Positions 26,467-35,153 are shown, counted from the first letter of the stretch. The stretch is 44,253 nucleotides of DNA from Mesorhizobium ciceri WSM4083 (GCF_000519305.1 NZ_JAFG01000014.1:37809-82061); one strand, 5' to 3'. Program-made: numbers and translations. The notes: generated from the sequence alone by a model not told the origin.

Positions 26467-26817
26467 ATGTCTCAGATTATCTACAAGATAACCCCGCAAG
26501 CGCCATGGCGCGAGGCCGAAACGCATGGCCGCTTCACCGGCGCGCCGATCGATGTCGCCGATGGCTTCATCCATTTCTCAACGGCGGCGCAGGTCAGGGA
26601 AACGGCGGCAAAGCACTTTGCCGGCCAGACGGACCTTTTGCTGGTCGCCATCGACGGCGCCGGCCTGGGCGCTGCGCTGAGATATGAGGTCTCGCGCGGC
26701 GGTGCGCTGTTTCCGCATCTTTATGGCCCGCTGGACCTCAAGGCCGTGCTGTGGGTCCGGCCACTGCCGCTTGGCGCCGATGGTGTGCACCAGTTCCCGG
26801 CACTGGAGGAGCAATGA
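26467..26817 (+). CDS. DUF952 domain protein
   Basis: This 116-residue cytosolic protein is of the DUF952 family, recognised from IIYKITPQAPWREAE, ADGFIHFSTAAQVRETAAKH and the closing GVHQFPALEE. The fold is related to small ADP-ribosyltransferase-like or RNA-repair-like domains in family descriptions, but no activity is established. Its stop overlaps the pyrD start (ATGA), so the two are translated together, an association often seen in rhizobia. There is no strong ribosome site, because the leader is occupied by a dispersed repeat. Confidence 0.85.
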   Translation: MSQIIYKITPQAPWREAETHGRFTGAPIDVADGFIHFSTAAQVRETAAKHFAGQTDLLLVAIDGAGLGAALRYEVSRGGALFPHLYGPLDLKAVLWVRPLPLGADGVHQFPALEEQ

Positions 26818-27890
26818 GCGTGCTCGACCGGCTCGGCCAGAAGCTGCTGTTCGCCTTCGATCCGGAAACCGCGCATGGTATGTCGATTGCGGCGCTGCGA
26901 TGCGGCGTTCCGGTTGGTGCGCCGGCGGTCCGCGATGACAGGCTGAAGGTTACGGTCTGCGGCCTCGAGTTTCCGAACCCGCTCGGCATGGCAGCGGGCT
27001 ACGACAAGAATGCCGAAGTGCCCGACGCGCTGATTGACCTGGGCTTCGGCTTCACGGAGGTCGGTACCATCACGCCGCTGCCGCAAGCCGGCAACCCGAA
27101 GCCGCGTATTTTCCGGCTGACGGCCGATGATGCGGTGATCAACCGATTGGGCTTCAACAATGAAGGCCATGCAGCGGCCGAAAAGCGCCTTGCCGCGCGC
27201 AAGGAGCGTCCCGGCATCGTCGGCGTCAACATCGGCGCCAACAAGGACAGCAGCGACCGCATCGGCGATTATGAGCGCGGCGTCGCCCGGTTTGCGCAGT
27301 ACGCCAGCTATCTCACCGTCAACATCTCCTCGCCCAACACGCCGGGCCTGCGCAATATGCAAGCGCGCGAACAGCTTGGCGAACTCCTGTCGCGTGTCAT
27401 GGCCGCGCGCGCCACGGCATCAACCCAGCCGCCGGTGTTCCTGAAGATCGCGCCGGATCTGGCCGAGGCCGAGCTGGAGGACATCGCCGCCGAGGTCACC
27501 GAAAAGGAGGTGGACGGCGTCATCGTCTCCAACACCACCATCTCCCGGCCGCCGTTGCGCAGCGGCGACACCGCGCGCGAGACCGGGGGACTCTCCGGCA
27601 AGCCGTTGTTCGAGCGTTCGACCATCGTGCTGGCGAAGATGCGCAAACTGCTCGGGCCGGACCGCGCTATCATCGGCGTCGGCGGCGTCGATTCCGCCGA
27701 TACGGCGCTGGACAAGATCCGTGCGGGTGCTGATCTGGTCCAGCTCTACACCGGCATGATCTATGCCGGGCCTTCACTGCCAGGCCGTATTCTTTCCGGA
27801 ATGGTCCGTTTCGTCGAAAAAGAACGGCTGAAGTCGATTTGCGAGTTGCGCGACAGCCGCCTCGACTTGTGGGCGTCCAGGCAACTCTGA
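26814..27890 (+). CDS. pyrD: dihydroorotate dehydrogenase (quinone), class 2
   Basis: This 358-residue membrane-associated flavoenzyme oxidises dihydroorotate to orotate in pyrimidine synthesis with quinone as acceptor. The class 2 N-terminal helix that contacts the membrane and quinone is present (VLDRLGQKLLFAFDPETAHG). FMN- and substrate-site marks are NPLGMAAGYDKN, NRLGFNNEG, NISSPNTPGLRN and VSNTTISRP. The ATG overlaps the DUF952 stop. GGAGGAGC lies just before it inside the upstream gene. Confidence 0.95.
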   Translation: MSVLDRLGQKLLFAFDPETAHGMSIAALRCGVPVGAPAVRDDRLKVTVCGLEFPNPLGMAAGYDKNAEVPDALIDLGFGFTEVGTITPLPQAGNPKPRIFRLTADDAVINRLGFNNEGHAAAEKRLAARKERPGIVGVNIGANKDSSDRIGDYERGVARFAQYASYLTVNISSPNTPGLRNMQAREQLGELLSRVMAARATASTQPPVFLKIAPDLAEAELEDIAAEVTEKEVDGVIVSNTTISRPPLRSGDTARETGGLSGKPLFERSTIVLAKMRKLLGPDRAIIGVGGVDSADTALDKIRAGADLVQLYTGMIYAGPSLPGRILSGMVRFVEKERLKSICELRDSRLDLWASRQL

Positions 27891-27897
27891 ACTGCTC

Positions 27898-28071
27898 TCA
27901 GGAGCGTAGATTGCGACTGACGGCCCGCTCGCAAATGGTGCCGCCGATGGCAGGCAACACCCCGAAGAGAAGCAATTGCGCGGTGCCGCCGATGCCAGAA
28001 ACCGCGGAGAGGATGAACGCAGCGAGCAATCCCAGCGCCGCGCCCAAGACATATGGCAGGTAGCTTCGCAT
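27898..28071 (-). CDS. small two-span membrane protein, unknown
   Basis: This 57-residue product has two hydrophobic segments (YLPYVLGAALGLLAAFILSA and LLLFGVLPAIGGTIC) joined by a short glycine-rich turn, with a basic tail. I do not recognise a family. The ATG at 28071 has a modest AGGGCGAG upstream; an in-frame TTG at 28101 is less likely. The gene is convergent with pyrD, 7 bases apart. It is small enough that expression should be treated as probable rather than certain. Confidence 0.5.
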   Translation of the reverse strand: MRSYLPYVLGAALGLLAAFILSAVSGIGGTAQLLLFGVLPAIGGTICERAVSRNLRS

Positions 28072-28219
28072 AAGCTCGCCCTGGAACAATTGGTGCATCA
28101 AGTCTGTTAGAAATCGACTGGAAGTGCAAGTGCATCCGACCGCACCGCAGGGCGTCGAACTCGGGTTAACGGGTTCCTTCGGTGCCTCGCCGGGGCGTTG
28201 GCTGACGGAGCATCAAACG

Positions 28220-28238
28220 AAAAACCCGCGCGGCGGGT
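28220..28238 (-). terminator. intrinsic terminator, minus strand
   Basis: Read on the minus strand, the CCCGC / GCGGG stem is followed by TTTTTCGTTT. It lies about 127 bases beyond the stop of the MATE gene. It therefore either ends a long 3' untranslated region or belongs to a short minus-strand RNA of its own. The rest of the 293-base gap 28072-28364 shows nothing else I can support. Confidence 0.6.
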
Positions 28239-28364
28239 CACCGGCGCAAATCAGCACCATGAGCAAAAATGTACCATAGCTGAGAGCACCCAGTCAAGAA
28301 AAAATTCCTATCGCGGAAAGCCGTTCGGTGCCATGGACGACGCGGGGCCTTCCGGGGACACCGT

Positions 28365-29789
28365 CTAAAACGCCGTCCGCACCCTGAGCCGCAGGATCAT
28401 CAGCAGGCTGAAGCCTCGCACCAGCAGGAAGACGTGCAGCGCCGCCCACAGTCCATTGTTGCCGAAGGCGGGCGCAAGGGTCAGCAGCGCGGCCGCGAAA
28501 ACCAGGAACGACAGAAGCATCATGTTGCGCATGTCGCGGGACCAGGTCGCGCCGATGAAGACGCCATCCATCTGGAACGCCAGTACACCGCTCAGCGCCG
28601 TGAATGCCGCCCACGGCAGGTAGATGTCGGCCACCGAACGGACGTCCTCCGATGTCGTCACGAGAGCGACCAGATTGGCGCCCCCAGACAGCATTACCAG
28701 CGTCGCGGCTCCCGCCAGTCCGAAACCCCAGAACAGCGTCAGCCGCACGGCCTGGCGGAACGGTGCGGCGGCACGTGCGCCGACGGCACGGCCCGCCAGC
28801 TGTTCGGCGGCGGTGGCAAAGCCATCGAGGAAATAGCCGGCGACGAGGAAGAAATTCATCAGCACGGCGTTGGCGGCCAGCGTCACCGTGCCGAACTGCG
28901 CGCCCTGGCGGGTGAACAATGCGAAGGCGGCGAGCAGCGAGAACGAGCGGATCATGATGTCGCGGTTGAGCGACATCATGCGCAGGAAGGCGGCCATGTC
29001 GAGCAGGCGGTGGCGCGGCAAGGATGGGGCGGCCCGGAACCGGCGGATGACGATCGCCAGGCCGAGCAGCATGGCCAGGAACTCACCGGTGACGGTCGCC
29101 CAGGCAACGCCGGCGACACCCCAGCCAAGCTCCAACCCAAGCAGGAAGCAGAGCGCGATGTTGATGCCGTTCAGCACCAATTGCAGCATCAGCCCAAGCC
29201 CGCCCTCGCCGCGCCCCAGCACATAGCCGAGGATGGCGTAGTTGATCAGCGAGAACGGCGCCGCGAGCAGCCTGATCCTGATGTAGACGCCCATCGCCTC
29301 GCTGACGCGCGGTTCGGCGCCCATGAACTTTTGCCCGGCGATGGCGACCAGCGGCGCAAGTGCCGCCAGCACGATGCCGGCGACAACCGCGATCAGCACG
29401 GCGCGCCAGAACACCGCCTGTTCCTCCAGGGCATCGCCACGCCCAAACGCCTGTGCGACAAGGCCGGTGGTGCCCGAGCGCAGGAAATTGAAAGAGGTGA
29501 AGACGACGTCGAAGATCAATGCGCCGGCCGCCAGGCCGCCCAGCAAGGCGGCATCGCCGAACTGGCCGATGACAGCCGTGTCGACCAGGCCGAGCATCGG
29601 CGTCGTCAGATAGGCAAGCGTCATCGGCACGGCGATGGCGAGCACGGAGCGGTTGGTGACGACAAATGATCCGGGGTGAATCGGGGATCCCGAGAGGATT
29701 GGGGATCCGGCGTCGGCTGGGGTTGCACCTTTGTCCAAGGATTGCTGCCTTGCTGATTGCGGCTTGATAGAACCGTCGATGTGCCCCAT
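28365..29789 (-). CDS. MATE-family efflux transporter (DinF subfamily)
   Basis: This 474-residue inner-membrane antiporter has about twelve spans. The DinF-like repeat openings are MTLAYLTTPMLGLVDTAVIG in the N half and AVLMNFFLVAGYFLDGFATA in the C half, with the family pair FNFLRSGTTGLVAQA and GRGEG. It probably exports cationic or oxidised compounds using a Na+ or H+ gradient. The chosen ATG at 29789 gives a 40-residue hydrophilic extension before the first span, and a later internal start cannot be excluded. It is divergent from the deacetylase-fold gene with 81 bases between. Confidence 0.88.
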   Translation of the reverse strand: MGHIDGSIKPQSARQQSLDKGATPADAGSPILSGSPIHPGSFVVTNRSVLAIAVPMTLAYLTTPMLGLVDTAVIGQFGDAALLGGLAAGALIFDVVFTSFNFLRSGTTGLVAQAFGRGDALEEQAVFWRAVLIAVVAGIVLAALAPLVAIAGQKFMGAEPRVSEAMGVYIRIRLLAAPFSLINYAILGYVLGRGEGGLGLMLQLVLNGINIALCFLLGLELGWGVAGVAWATVTGEFLAMLLGLAIVIRRFRAAPSLPRHRLLDMAAFLRMMSLNRDIMIRSFSLLAAFALFTRQGAQFGTVTLAANAVLMNFFLVAGYFLDGFATAAEQLAGRAVGARAAAPFRQAVRLTLFWGFGLAGAATLVMLSGGANLVALVTTSEDVRSVADIYLPWAAFTALSGVLAFQMDGVFIGATWSRDMRNMMLLSFLVFAAALLTLAPAFGNNGLWAALHVFLLVRGFSLLMILRLRVRTAF

Positions 29790-29870
29790 TTTCCGGCCAC
29801 CGCGCAATCACCTATCCCTTGACGGCCAACCGAAATCCCGGTCTGGCGTGAGCCAGCCGGATACGATTTC

Positions 29871-30776
29871 ATGCCTCTGCAGATCGTCCATCATCCCGAC
29901 TACGACGCCGGCTTCGCCGTCAACCATCGCTTTCCGATGAGCAAATATCCCCTGCTGATGGACGCGCTGCGTACACGCGGCCTCGCCGGCCCCGACGCGC
30001 TCAGCACCGCCGAACCAGCGCCGGCGTCATGGCTGGAGCTTGCCCATGCGGCGGATTATGTCGACCAGGTCGTCAACTGCCGCGTGCCCGAGAAGGTCGA
30101 ACGCGAAATCGGTTTTCCGATCGGACCCCGCGTCTCGCTGCGCGCGCAGCTTGCCACCGGCGGCACGGTGCTGGCGGCGCGGCTCGCCTTGCGCCATGGC
30201 ATTGCCTGCAACACCGCAGGCGGCAGCCATCATGCGCGGCGCGCGCAAGGCGCGGGCTTCTGCACCTTTAACGATGTCGCCGTCGCCGCGCTGGTCCTGC
30301 TCGCCGAAGGCGCGGCGCAAAACATCCTGGTCGTCGATCTCGACGTACACCAGGGCGACGGCACGGCGGATATTCTCGCCGATGATCCGCGCGTCTTCAC
30401 CTTTTCCATGCATGGCGACCGCAACTACCCCGTGCGCAAGATCGCCTCCGACCTCGATGTCGCGCTGCCCGACGGCACGGGTGACGCTGCCTATCTCGAG
30501 AGGCTCGCCGCCATCCTGCCGGAGCTCTCCGCCCAAGCCCATTGGGACATCGTGTTCTACAATGCCGGCGTCGACGTCCATGCCGAGGACCGGCTTGGCA
30601 GGCTGTCGCTATCGGATGACGGCCTGCGCGCCCGCGACGACATGGTGATCAGCCACTTTCGCGCGCAGGGCGTTCCGGTGTGTGGCGTCATCGGGGGTGG
30701 CTATTCCACCGATGTGCCCGCACTTGCCGCGCGCCACGCCATCCTGTTCGAGATGGCCGCGGGCTACACCCGGTAG
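29871..30776 (+). CDS. histone-deacetylase-fold hydrolase (class IV-like)
   Basis: This 301-residue cytosolic zinc enzyme belongs to the HDAC/acetoin-utilisation/acetylpolyamine amidohydrolase superfamily. The tandem catalytic His120-His121 lie in GGSHHA, and the metal ligands Asp158 and His160 lie in VVDLDVHQGDGT. The third metal-site Asp235 is in NAGVDVH, and the GGGYS loop is near the C terminus. It should remove acyl groups from lysine side chains, polyamines or small amines; the natural substrate is not knowable here. Its stop TAG abuts the stop of the convergent DUF6460 gene with no base between. The ribosome site is weak. Confidence 0.9.
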   Translation: MPLQIVHHPDYDAGFAVNHRFPMSKYPLLMDALRTRGLAGPDALSTAEPAPASWLELAHAADYVDQVVNCRVPEKVEREIGFPIGPRVSLRAQLATGGTVLAARLALRHGIACNTAGGSHHARRAQGAGFCTFNDVAVAALVLLAEGAAQNILVVDLDVHQGDGTADILADDPRVFTFSMHGDRNYPVRKIASDLDVALPDGTGDAAYLERLAAILPELSAQAHWDIVFYNAGVDVHAEDRLGRLSLSDDGLRARDDMVISHFRAQGVPVCGVIGGGYSTDVPALAARHAILFEMAAGYTR

Positions 30777-31040
30777 CTACTTCCGGTAGTTGGCGAGCCT
30801 CAACAGGATGAACGCCGGCACGACGATAGCCGCGCCCAGCAGGATATAGCCGAGGAAGCGGTCGATGGCGTGGAAGCCGAGATTCCACAGGTCCATGAAG
30901 AACTTCCGGATGCCGTAGAGCACATCCATCGGCGACCAGCCGAAGGCATTCATGACCAGGCCGACGAGGAAAGACACCACCAGCAGTTTCAGGATCACCT
31001 TGAGCGGCGAGTCGCCAAGAAAGCGCGTCAATGCGGACAA
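30777..31040 (-). CDS. DUF6460-type small membrane protein
   Basis: This 87-residue product has two hydrophobic spans (KVILKLLVVSFLVGLVMNAFG and FLGYILLGAAIVVPAFILLR) separated by an amphipathic WSPMDVLYGIRKFF region. It matches my memory of the DUF6460 family found in rhizobia. I start at the TTG at 31040 because GGAGACGAG sits just upstream and the family begins with SALTRFLGD. Upstream in-frame sequence lacks family character. Function is unknown, and it is probably an inner-membrane protein. Confidence 0.7.
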   Translation of the reverse strand: MSALTRFLGDSPLKVILKLLVVSFLVGLVMNAFGWSPMDVLYGIRKFFMDLWNLGFHAIDRFLGYILLGAAIVVPAFILLRLANYRK

Positions 31041-31278
31041 GGCTCGTCTCCAGATTGAGGTACCCAGGCTCGAGGGCGTCGGCCCAGACATACGCACTTG
31101 GCTTGCCCGCTTCAAGCCGGGAGTTCTGCGGGGTAGCGAGACACCGAGCATAGTGTGGCCGCAAGCCGAGCCCAGGCGCATGGCAGACTGCCGGCTACTG
31201 CCGCACCGATCCCGCTGGCTTATCTGTTTTCTAACCAATTGCCGCTATTCCCAATCGACTAGCGGGAGCAAGGCTTTG

Positions 31279-32304
31279 GTGGAGACGGAGAAAAACACCG
31301 CGCGACGCGGCGTCATGCTGTCGGTGGTCATCCCATGCTACAACGAGCTGGATGGCGTGGCCGAACTGCATCGGCGGGTAACGGCCGCATGCCTTGAACA
31401 AGGCCCTTCCTACGAGATCGTCCTTGTCATCGATGGCGCGACCGACGGTACGCGCGAGGCCATTCTACAGCTGGCCGAAAAGGACGACCATGTCGTCGCC
31501 ATCGACCTCGCCCGCAATTACGGCCACCAGATCGCGTTGAGCGCCGGGCTCGAATTCTGTCGCGGCCAGCGCATTCTCATTCTCGATGCCGACCTGCAGG
31601 ATCCGCCTGAACTGCTCGGCGCGATGATGACGAAGATGAACGAAGGCTTCGATGTGGTCTACGGCCAGAGGCTGACGCGCGATGGCGAAAGCTGGTTCAA
31701 GCTCGCCTCCGCGTCCATGTTCTATCGCTTGCTGCGCCGCATGGTCGACGTCGACATAGCCCCGAATACCGGTGATTTCCGGCTGATGAACCGTCGCGCG
31801 CTCGACCATCTGAACGCGATGCCAGAACGTTACAGGTTCATTCGCGGCATGGTGAGCTGGATCGGGCTGAGACAGGTGGCCTTCCCCTATGAGCGGCACC
31901 GCCGCTTTGCCGGAACCACCCATTATCCGCTGAAGAAAATGCTTCTTCTGGCGGTCGACGCGATGACCAGCTTCTCCATCGTCCCTTTGCGGTTCGCCTC
32001 TTTGCTCGGAATGATGTTCGGGCTTCTGGGGCTGGTCGTGCTCGGCTACACGCTGCTCGAATGGTCGGTCGGAAACGTGTTGCCCGGCTGGACCAGCCTT
32101 GCCGCGATCGTGCTGATCCTCGGCAGCGTCCAGCTTATGGTGCTCGGAATCTTCGGCGAGTATCTCGGGCGCATGTACATGGAGACAAAGCGGCGGCCGC
32201 TCTACTTCGTTAACGAGATCGTGTCGCGCAGCCAGGCAGTGGAGGACGGCGAATTGCCGGTCCATCGCCTGCAGGAGATGGCAAAGAGGGCCGCACGTGC
32301 TTGA
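31279..32304 (+). CDS. GT2 glycosyltransferase, polyprenyl-phosphate type (GtrB/DPM1-like)
   Basis: This protein of about 341 residues has a GT-A catalytic domain (SVVIPCYNELDGVAELHRR, the Asp103-Ala-Asp105 motif in ILDADLQDPPE, NTGDFRLMNRR) and two C-terminal membrane spans, as in GtrB, ArnC and dolichol-phosphate-mannose synthases. It should charge undecaprenyl phosphate with a sugar on the cytosolic face. I use the GTG at 31279 after GGGAGCAAGG; ATG 31315 would remove the first strand and is less likely. It leads a five-gene surface-glycan cluster and overlaps the methyltransferase by 8 bases. Confidence 0.88.
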   Translation: METEKNTARRGVMLSVVIPCYNELDGVAELHRRVTAACLEQGPSYEIVLVIDGATDGTREAILQLAEKDDHVVAIDLARNYGHQIALSAGLEFCRGQRILILDADLQDPPELLGAMMTKMNEGFDVVYGQRLTRDGESWFKLASASMFYRLLRRMVDVDIAPNTGDFRLMNRRALDHLNAMPERYRFIRGMVSWIGLRQVAFPYERHRRFAGTTHYPLKKMLLLAVDAMTSFSIVPLRFASLLGMMFGLLGLVVLGYTLLEWSVGNVLPGWTSLAAIVLILGSVQLMVLGIFGEYLGRMYMETKRRPLYFVNEIVSRSQAVEDGELPVHRLQEMAKRAARA

Positions 32305-32998
32305 GGCGGAGTTCGACCAGTTTGCGCGGGAATATCAGGAGCAGCATGCCGCAAGCATAAGGCTGAGCGGCGAAAACCCGGATTTCTTCGCCAGGTACAA
32401 GATCGAGGACGTCGCCGCGACGCTGCGGCGGGCTGGTGTCGAACCGCGACGAATACTGGATTTCGGCGCCGGCGTCGGCAATTCGCTCGGCCATATGCGC
32501 AACGCGTTTCCCGACGCCGAGATCACCTTGCTCGATCCTTCGCGGGAATCGCTCGACATCGCCGGCAAGCGCTTTCCCGGCCAGGCCGCCTTCACGCATT
32601 TCGACGGCAAGACGATTCCTTTTGCCGACGGCAGCTTCGACCTGGCCTTCGCGGCCTGCGTCTTCCACCATATCCCCGAGAACCTGCAGATCGGACTGTT
32701 CGCCGAGATCGGCAGGGTGCTGGCAGATGGCGGCAGCTTCTTCGTCTTCGAACACAATCCTTGGAACCCGCTGACCACGCACGCGGTGAGAAACTGCGCC
32801 TTCGACGAAAATGCGGTTTTGATAAATTCGCGCGAGATGCGCGGGCGCATGGCCGAGGCGGGCCTTGCCGATACGAGGATCGTCTACCGGATCTTCTTTC
32901 CTCGGATGCTTGCGAGACTGAGGCCGTTCGAGCGCTTCCTCACCAAGGTACCTGTCGGAGCCCAATATTTTGCGCATGTGGTCAAGCCTGCCGTTTGA
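32297..32998 (+). CDS. class I SAM-dependent methyltransferase
   Basis: This 233-residue enzyme has a Rossmann-fold motif I (ILDFGAGVGNS, Asp55 to Gly61), acidic motif II (ITLLDPSRESL) and the FAACVFHHI segment of Methyltransf_11-type enzymes. The GTG start overlaps the upstream glycosyltransferase by 8 bases. In this setting methylation of a sugar or a lipid-linked glycan is likely. Its 3' end overlaps the GtrA gene by 23 bases. Confidence 0.87.
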   Translation: MLEAEFDQFAREYQEQHAASIRLSGENPDFFARYKIEDVAATLRRAGVEPRRILDFGAGVGNSLGHMRNAFPDAEITLLDPSRESLDIAGKRFPGQAAFTHFDGKTIPFADGSFDLAFAACVFHHIPENLQIGLFAEIGRVLADGGSFFVFEHNPWNPLTTHAVRNCAFDENAVLINSREMRGRMAEAGLADTRIVYRIFFPRMLARLRPFERFLTKVPVGAQYFAHVVKPAV

Positions 32999-33443
32999 CT
33001 TCCCGAGGATGCTGCGATTTGGCGCCGTCGGTCTGTTGAACACGGCGCTGGGATACGCGGTCATCCTGGCCGGGCTTGCGCTTGGTCTGGGCGACATCCT
33101 TGCCAACGCCACGGGTTATGCCGCCGGCCTTGTCCTCGGCTTCTTCCTCAACCGCCAATGGACCTTCAGCAGAGCCGATGGCTTCCAGCCCGGAACCGCG
33201 CTGCGCTACGGGGGTGTCTTTCTGGTCGCCTACAGCATCAATCTGGCCGTCGTGATCGCCGCCCGTTCAGCAGGCATCGTCGAAAACCCGCTGGTCCACC
33301 TCGCGGGAATCTGCGTCTATTCGGTTGTTTTCTATCTTGGCTCGGCCCGCTTCGTGTTTGTGGGGCGTGGGGACGACAGCACCGACCGCACAGTTCGGGT
33401 GGCCGACAAGCCTCGGCGGCAGCCCGCCAATCCAACACCTTGA
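32976..33443 (+). CDS. GtrA-family membrane protein
   Basis: This 155-residue inner-membrane protein has four spans (MLRFGAVGLLNTALGYAVIL, GYAAGLVLGFFLNRQWTF and two more) and the GtrA marks FGAVGLLNT and NRQWTF. GtrA proteins are thought to flip polyprenyl-phosphate-linked sugars made by a GtrB-type partner, here the GT2 two genes upstream. The basic tail after the last span is unusually long. The ATG at 32976 lies inside the methyltransferase gene. Confidence 0.9.
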   Translation: MWSSLPFDFPRMLRFGAVGLLNTALGYAVILAGLALGLGDILANATGYAAGLVLGFFLNRQWTFSRADGFQPGTALRYGGVFLVAYSINLAVVIAARSAGIVENPLVHLAGICVYSVVFYLGSARFVFVGRGDDSTDRTVRVADKPRRQPANPTP

Positions 33444-33481
33444 ACCCCACTGTCATCGGAACCGATTAGAGGCGGCGCAGC

Positions 33482-34963
33482 ATGAACGACGCTCAGGCCA
33501 GTGCGGAGGCCGCGACATACAACGAGCGGAACAGGCTGATCTTCTGCCTGCTCGCGGCCTTGGCGATGGCGGGTGCGTTGGGTGCCCAGGCAGGCGCCAC
33601 CCTGCAGGATCCCGACAGCTGGTGGCAAGTGAAGGTCGGTCTGGATTTCCTGACCAACCGGACATTTCCGACCGTCGATCCCTATTCCTACACGTTTGCA
33701 GGCCAGCCCTGGATTGCCAAGGAATGGCTGGGGCAGGTCCTGCTGGCTCTTGCCTACCGGGCGGGCGGCTGGAACGGGGTCGTCACCGCGATCATCGCCT
33801 CGATCTCCCTGACGGTTTTCCTCATGGGGTGGTTTCTCAGCGCATGGCTGAAACCGATCCTGGCGATTACACTGGCGTTCGCGGCGGTGTTCCTGATCAA
33901 TCCGATCTTCACGGCGCGTCCGCATGTCTTCACCTTCCCGATCATCGTCATCTGGACGGCGGTGCTGTTCGGTGCGGCAAGGGAAGAACGGGCGCCGCCC
34001 TGGTGGCTGCTTGTGCTGGTCGTGTTATGGGCGAACCTGCACGCCACCTTCACCTTGAGCTTCGTCATCGCGGCTTTCGCCGGTCTCGATCTGCTGGCGC
34101 GCACGGGCCTGTCGAAACCGTCCCTGCTGGCGAAGTGGATCGCGTTCGGTCTGCTTTGCCCGCTGGTCAGCCTGATCCACCCCTACGGCGTCCAGGCCAT
34201 TCTGGCGACGCTCGCCGTGGCCTACGGCAATGAGGCGGTGTCGCTGATCATGGAATGGAAACCGTTCAATCAGCCGGACAGTCCCGTCCAGGAAGCGGCG
34301 ATGCTGCTGGCGCTTTTCGGGCTACTGGTGTCCCGATTGCGAATTGGCTGGGCCAAGGCGTTGTTCGTCGTCTTCACCTTGCATGTCTATCTCGCCCATG
34401 TGCGTTTCATGTATCTGTTCTTCCTGCTGATTCCGCTGGTGATGGCGGCCGAGGTCGCCCAGCAATATCCCTCGTTTTCGGCCACCGCATGGCTGGCCGA
34501 AAAGCGCGACGGACTGGAGAGATTCTTCGCCAGGCGGTTCTACGCCATCTGCGGCACGGCAGCCGTTCTGCTGATTGGCGGGGTCACTGTGCTCGGCAGC
34601 GTCTATCAGGTAGCGCCAAGTCCGAAGACATCGGCCAGCGGGGCGCTGGCCTTCGCGCAAAGCCATCATCTATCCGGCAACGTGCTGAATTCCTACAATT
34701 TCGGCGGCACGCTGATTTTCCACGGGTTCAAGACCTATATCGACGGACGGACGGACCAGCTGTTCCTGGGAGGTTTCACAAAAGCCGATGACGAGACGGG
34801 TCACAGCAACGGCAAGCCACTCCTCGAAGCCCGGTTGAAGAAATACGCAATAGGCTGGGCGCTGCTGTCGGCTGACGACGCCCGCATCCCCTTTTTCGAC
34901 CAGTTGGGCTGGAAGCGGGCCTATGCGGACGACCATGCAGTGATCTATCTGCCTGGCGCCTGA
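33482..34963 (+). CDS. polytopic membrane protein, probable GT-C-like glycosyltransferase
   Basis: This 493-residue protein has about ten to eleven membrane spans and an outside C-terminal domain of roughly 100 residues. After the first span comes an acidic loop, LQDPDSWWQVKVG, then FPTVDPYSYTFAGQPWIAKEWL. That arrangement resembles the first periplasmic loop of GT-C enzymes, which use polyprenyl-linked donors. Later the C-terminal part (NVLNSYNFGGTLIFHG, YIDGRTDQLF) matches a conserved block in uncharacterised bacterial membrane proteins. Following GtrB- and GtrA-like genes, it is the natural candidate for the final sugar transfer in the periplasm. Function is inferred, not established. Confidence 0.75.
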   Translation: MNDAQASAEAATYNERNRLIFCLLAALAMAGALGAQAGATLQDPDSWWQVKVGLDFLTNRTFPTVDPYSYTFAGQPWIAKEWLGQVLLALAYRAGGWNGVVTAIIASISLTVFLMGWFLSAWLKPILAITLAFAAVFLINPIFTARPHVFTFPIIVIWTAVLFGAAREERAPPWWLLVLVVLWANLHATFTLSFVIAAFAGLDLLARTGLSKPSLLAKWIAFGLLCPLVSLIHPYGVQAILATLAVAYGNEAVSLIMEWKPFNQPDSPVQEAAMLLALFGLLVSRLRIGWAKALFVVFTLHVYLAHVRFMYLFFLLIPLVMAAEVAQQYPSFSATAWLAEKRDGLERFFARRFYAICGTAAVLLIGGVTVLGSVYQVAPSPKTSASGALAFAQSHHLSGNVLNSYNFGGTLIFHGFKTYIDGRTDQLFLGGFTKADDETGHSNGKPLLEARLKKYAIGWALLSADDARIPFFDQLGWKRAYADDHAVIYLPGA

Positions 34964-35007
34964 TCCTGGTGCGTTGCTGGCGAATTTCGCGACGGCCAAT
35001 ATATGCC

Positions 35008-35036
35008 TTGACACGTATGTTGCAGCGCAACAAATT
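35008..35036 (+). promoter_or_regulatory. candidate promoter with internal palindrome, upstream of the acyltransferase gene
   Basis: TTGACA (35008-35013), a 17-base spacer and CAAATT (35031-35036) make a sigma-70-like pair. The spacer contains the dyad TGTTGCAGCGCAACA (35018-35032), positioned where a repressor would block polymerase. It lies in the 190-base gap before the acyltransferase, which otherwise shows no feature. The -10 match is weak. Confidence 0.4.
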
Positions 35037-35153
35037 ACTGCTTGGGGATAAGCCTGTGAGATCGACGAGCCGGGATTTTCAGCACGACCTGAGGCATCGC
35101 CGCATGAGCGTGTCGGGTGCGGCCGCACGGATCCTGGTGTGCGAGCCGGCCGG

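Noticed and set aside
31041..31278. Possible short gene between DUF6460 and the GT2 gene
   Set aside because: Open frames here are only extensions of neighbours, without ribosome sites or family match.
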